From assembly GCA_903893955.1 (NCBI GenBank), contig CAITOG010000246.1, positions 1 to 15,284 on the forward strand: DNA of 15,284 bases, read 5' to 3'. Position 1 is the first letter of the stretch, and each line of letters begins with the position of its first letter. A program made the translations under genes and the position numbers. Shown in pieces: positions 13,865-15,284 of this stretch. The notes under the pieces were generated by a model. That model ran no database searches, was not told where the DNA came from, and worked only from the letters and a program-made list of their open reading frames with translations. This DNA comes from an uncultured Actinomycetes bacterium (lineage in GTDB: Bacteria > Actinomycetota > Acidimicrobiia > Acidimicrobiales > RAAP-2).

Positions 13865-13918
13865 GCACCGAAGTCCCGGTCTTGTCTCCTCAGGGAGGCG
13901 ATGACCGGGACTTCGTGC
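13865..13918 (+). terminator. Strong hairpin downstream of tRNA-fMet
   Basis: The arm GCAC-C-GAAGTCCCGGTC pairs with GACCGGGACTTC-GTGC: 16 base pairs with one bulged C. The loop holds a smaller CTCC/GGAG pairing. It begins 33 bases after the tRNA and is the best terminator candidate for it, although no T-run follows. It could also stop transcription from the minus-strand toxin gene, as the structure is symmetric. No gene is seen in 13832-13981. Confidence 0.55.
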
Positions 13919-13981
13919 ATTGTGGGGTGGTTGTGGTGATTGCGAGGCCGTGCGAGAACGCTCCACCCGACTCTTCATCAG

Positions 13982-14497
13982 TCAGGTCACAGTCCTGATG
14001 TGATCTGCCAAGTATGGATTTCTCTCCTCGTGCGGATAGGACTCGTAGAAGAACTCAACAGCCTCTTCCGCTGACTCGAACTGGCAGAGTGTCCAGAGCC
14101 TCTTGAGGTCCTCGGCATCTCTCCTTCGACTTGCATAGAGCTTCATGATGAAGACGATGCGGAGAGGTGCACCGAGAGCGCGCAGCCTGCCTTCTGCGAG
14201 AAGGATGTCGCACTCTTTCTCCCGAAGTGTGAGTGGCCTATAGGGAGCGGCATGGTCGTTCATCCACAGAGGAGCCAGTCCATGGCGTTCAGCCACGACA
14301 CTGACTGCGCTCTTGACCTCGGTGGCGAGACGCTTAGCGCTGTCAACGTCACGCGTCGAGTCACGAAGGTAGTGCAGTGCTAGGAGCGATCCTCCAACAA
14401 CGAGGATCACGTGTTGGGGTCCTTTGGGGCCGAGTTCCCTCGCTACTTCCTTGAGAAGGGAGGAGATATCGCTGGCACCAAGGCTGTCTTCAGACAC
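13982..14497 (-). CDS. Nucleotidyltransferase-fold toxin-like protein (AbiEii/DUF6036-like)
   Basis: 171 residues. ILVVGGSLLALHYLRDSTRD (31-50) followed by VD is the nucleotidyltransferase pattern: GGS, then a T-R-D-x-D pair of acidic residues for metal. FIMKLYASRRRDAEDLKRLW (116-135) matches the K-x-x-A-x-R-x-x-D-x-x-D helix of AbiEii/MenT-type and DUF6036 proteins. Related toxins add nucleotides to tRNA or other RNAs; the actual target is unknown. GTG 14497 is preferred because it overlaps the stop of the upstream XRE gene by 8 bases, a coupled arrangement expected for an antitoxin-toxin pair. The longer frame up to 14626 lies inside the XRE gene. Base composition is visibly less GC-rich than the genes left of the tRNA, suggesting transfer. 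Confidence 0.75.
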   Translation of the reverse strand: MSEDSLGASDISSLLKEVARELGPKGPQHVILVVGGSLLALHYLRDSTRDVDSAKRLATEVKSAVSVVAERHGLAPLWMNDHAAPYRPLTLREKECDILLAEGRLRALGAPLRIVFIMKLYASRRRDAEDLKRLWTLCQFESAEEAVEFFYESYPHEERNPYLADHIRTVT

Positions 14498-15089
14498 CGA
14501 CAGTCGTTCGGTCGCGCCACAGGCTCTCCTCATCGATGAGGAGTCCGCGCTCAAGAAGCTCCGGCGGAGTGCTCTCTCTCCAACGAGCCTGCATGCGAGG
14601 TGTTCCCGGAGCGGTCCATGGCTCATCGAGCGCCGCAGTGCGGCGCGTCCAGAGGGGAGGTGTTATCCCAACGTCATGGGCGACCTTCTCGGCGATGCCA
14701 GCGAGGAGCGTGTCGATGAGCGGGGATCCACTCGGTCCCGGCTGGTTTCTGATTGCTGGGGCAGCCTCATCGGGCCGCATCGCTAGTCGGTCGAGAAAAG
14801 AGCGGAAGCGAGTCCAGTCTGGTTCGTCACCGAAAGTGGTCTCGTGCCAAGCATCCCGAAGTTCGGAGAGTCGAGGGACCCCGTTGTCGGGCGAGGGTTC
14901 CGTGGTGACGACGAGATGCTGACCTGCTGCGTCGATGAGGCGCTGGAGCATCTCGAAGGTGGGGTCAACGCTTCCAGCCTCGATCCGCGTGACGGTTGAG
15001 AAGGCCACCCCGGCGCGCTGAGCCAACGCACGAGCAGAGAGCCCCGAACTTTCCCGAGCCGACCTAAGGAGTGTTGCGGCGTCTGTCAT
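14490..15089 (-). CDS. XRE-family regulator, probable antitoxin of the nucleotidyltransferase module
   Basis: 199 residues from ATG 15089. Residues about 5-60 form a helix-turn-helix domain: LLRSARESSGLSARALAQRA and GVAFSTVTRIEAGSVDPTFE, a classic Cro/CI-XRE pattern. A 140-residue tail includes SGSPLIDTLLAGIAEKVAHD and ends RWRESTPPELLERGLLIDEE, a tail I associate with actinobacterial regulators encoded next to nucleotidyltransferase-fold toxins; it probably binds the toxin. The gene precedes and overlaps the toxin gene, the usual order for autoregulated pairs. A second ATG at 15101 is possible but would lie inside the -10 region, so 15089 is preferred; it follows TATGCT by 7 bases, fitting a leaderless mRNA. 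Confidence 0.8.
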   Translation of the reverse strand: MTDAATLLRSARESSGLSARALAQRAGVAFSTVTRIEAGSVDPTFEMLQRLIDAAGQHLVVTTEPSPDNGVPRLSELRDAWHETTFGDEPDWTRFRSFLDRLAMRPDEAAPAIRNQPGPSGSPLIDTLLAGIAEKVAHDVGITPPLWTRRTAALDEPWTAPGTPRMQARWRESTPPELLERGLLIDEESLWRDRTTVGV

Positions 15090-15096
15090 GGCTGTA

Positions 15097-15127
15097 AGCA
15101 TATATGCAACGGTCCTGCTTGCGTCAG
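15097..15127 (-). promoter_or_regulatory. Promoter and candidate operator of the toxin-antitoxin pair
   Basis: On the minus strand CTGACG (15127-15122), a 17-base spacer and TATATG (15104-15099), or the overlapping TATGCT (15102-15097), form a promoter ending just before ATG 15089. The perfect 10-base palindrome GCATATATGC (15098-15107) covers the -10 box. This is where an XRE protein would bind to repress its own gene. Confidence 0.5.
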
Positions 15128-15284
15128 ATTTGGCAACGAATTTTGGGCCTCGTCACCGCGGAGGACCTCTCTCGATTCCCTCATGGGGGATTACCCCCCG
15201 GAGCGGGAGAGGGCGGGGCCGGTGTTGACGTCCCCTGAAGTGGTGTCACTTGGAGGGTCCACGGGTTAGTCGGGCCATCGAAGC
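15128..15284. other. Non-coding end region with small hairpins
   Basis: No convincing ORF is seen. GGGGG-ATTA-CCCCC (15185-15198) is a small hairpin. CCCT-GAAGTG-GTGT-CACTT (about 15233-15250), continuing to GGAGGG, is an imperfect one. These could belong to a terminator of a gene beyond the window or to the end of a mobile element; the sequence here cannot decide. Confidence 0.3.

Overview
The window looks like chromosomal DNA of a high-GC actinobacterium, most likely of the class Acidimicrobiia. That class assignment is an inference. It rests on two WhiB-type iron-sulfur regulators, a cytoplasmic WIHPAELP motif in a membrane-anchored PDZ protein, a UPF0182 protein with a Thr-rich tail, a DivIVA-domain protein, and many apparently leaderless genes with a TANNNT box just upstream of the start codon.

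Layout. Bases 1-153 are the 3' end of a gene that probably encodes a VWA-domain protein. A WhiB2/WhmD-like regulator (268-546, +) meets, tail to tail with no spacer, a minus-strand pair: a second WhiB-like protein (1404-1646) followed by a glutamate formimidoyltransferase (547-1407). A small conserved-looking acidic protein (1796-2095, +) converges on a minus-strand pair (4434 to 2106): a membrane-anchored HtrA-like PDZ protein without its catalytic triad, then a DUF2342/Zincin_2-like protein without its zinc ligands. A divergent promoter region separates this pair from a standalone, divergent MreB-like actin (4499-5503, +). That gene overlaps tail to tail with a HEAT-repeat protein (5489-6151, -). 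From 6161 a plus-strand run encodes a YlbL-type PDZ-Lon (S16) protease, a DivIVA-like coiled-coil protein whose C-terminus resembles phage Mu gpF/SPP1 gp7 head-morphogenesis proteins, a 1015-residue UPF0182 membrane protein, and a six-helix membrane protein. A MaoC/NodN-like hydratase and a tiny coiled-coil ORF follow on the minus strand.

An initiator tRNA-fMet gene (13758-13831, +) with a good promoter and a strong downstream hairpin marks a boundary. Beyond it the base composition is visibly less GC-rich. The minus strand there carries a two-gene module, an XRE-family antitoxin-like regulator and an AbiEii/DUF6036-like nucleotidyltransferase, which looks like a mobile toxin-antitoxin system. 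Its promoter carries a palindrome over the -10 box.

Themes. The core (about 2.1-12.9 kb) is rich in envelope, cytoskeleton and scaffold proteins: pseudo-HtrA, pseudo-zincin, MreB-like, HEAT, PDZ-Lon, DivIVA fusion and UPF0182. No shared function is proven. The most unusual object is the DivIVA-gpF-like fusion. Two recurring architectural patterns also stand out: leaderless-type starts, and stop codons embedded in inverted repeats at all four tail-to-tail gene junctions. No CRISPR array, rRNA or complete insertion sequence was seen.
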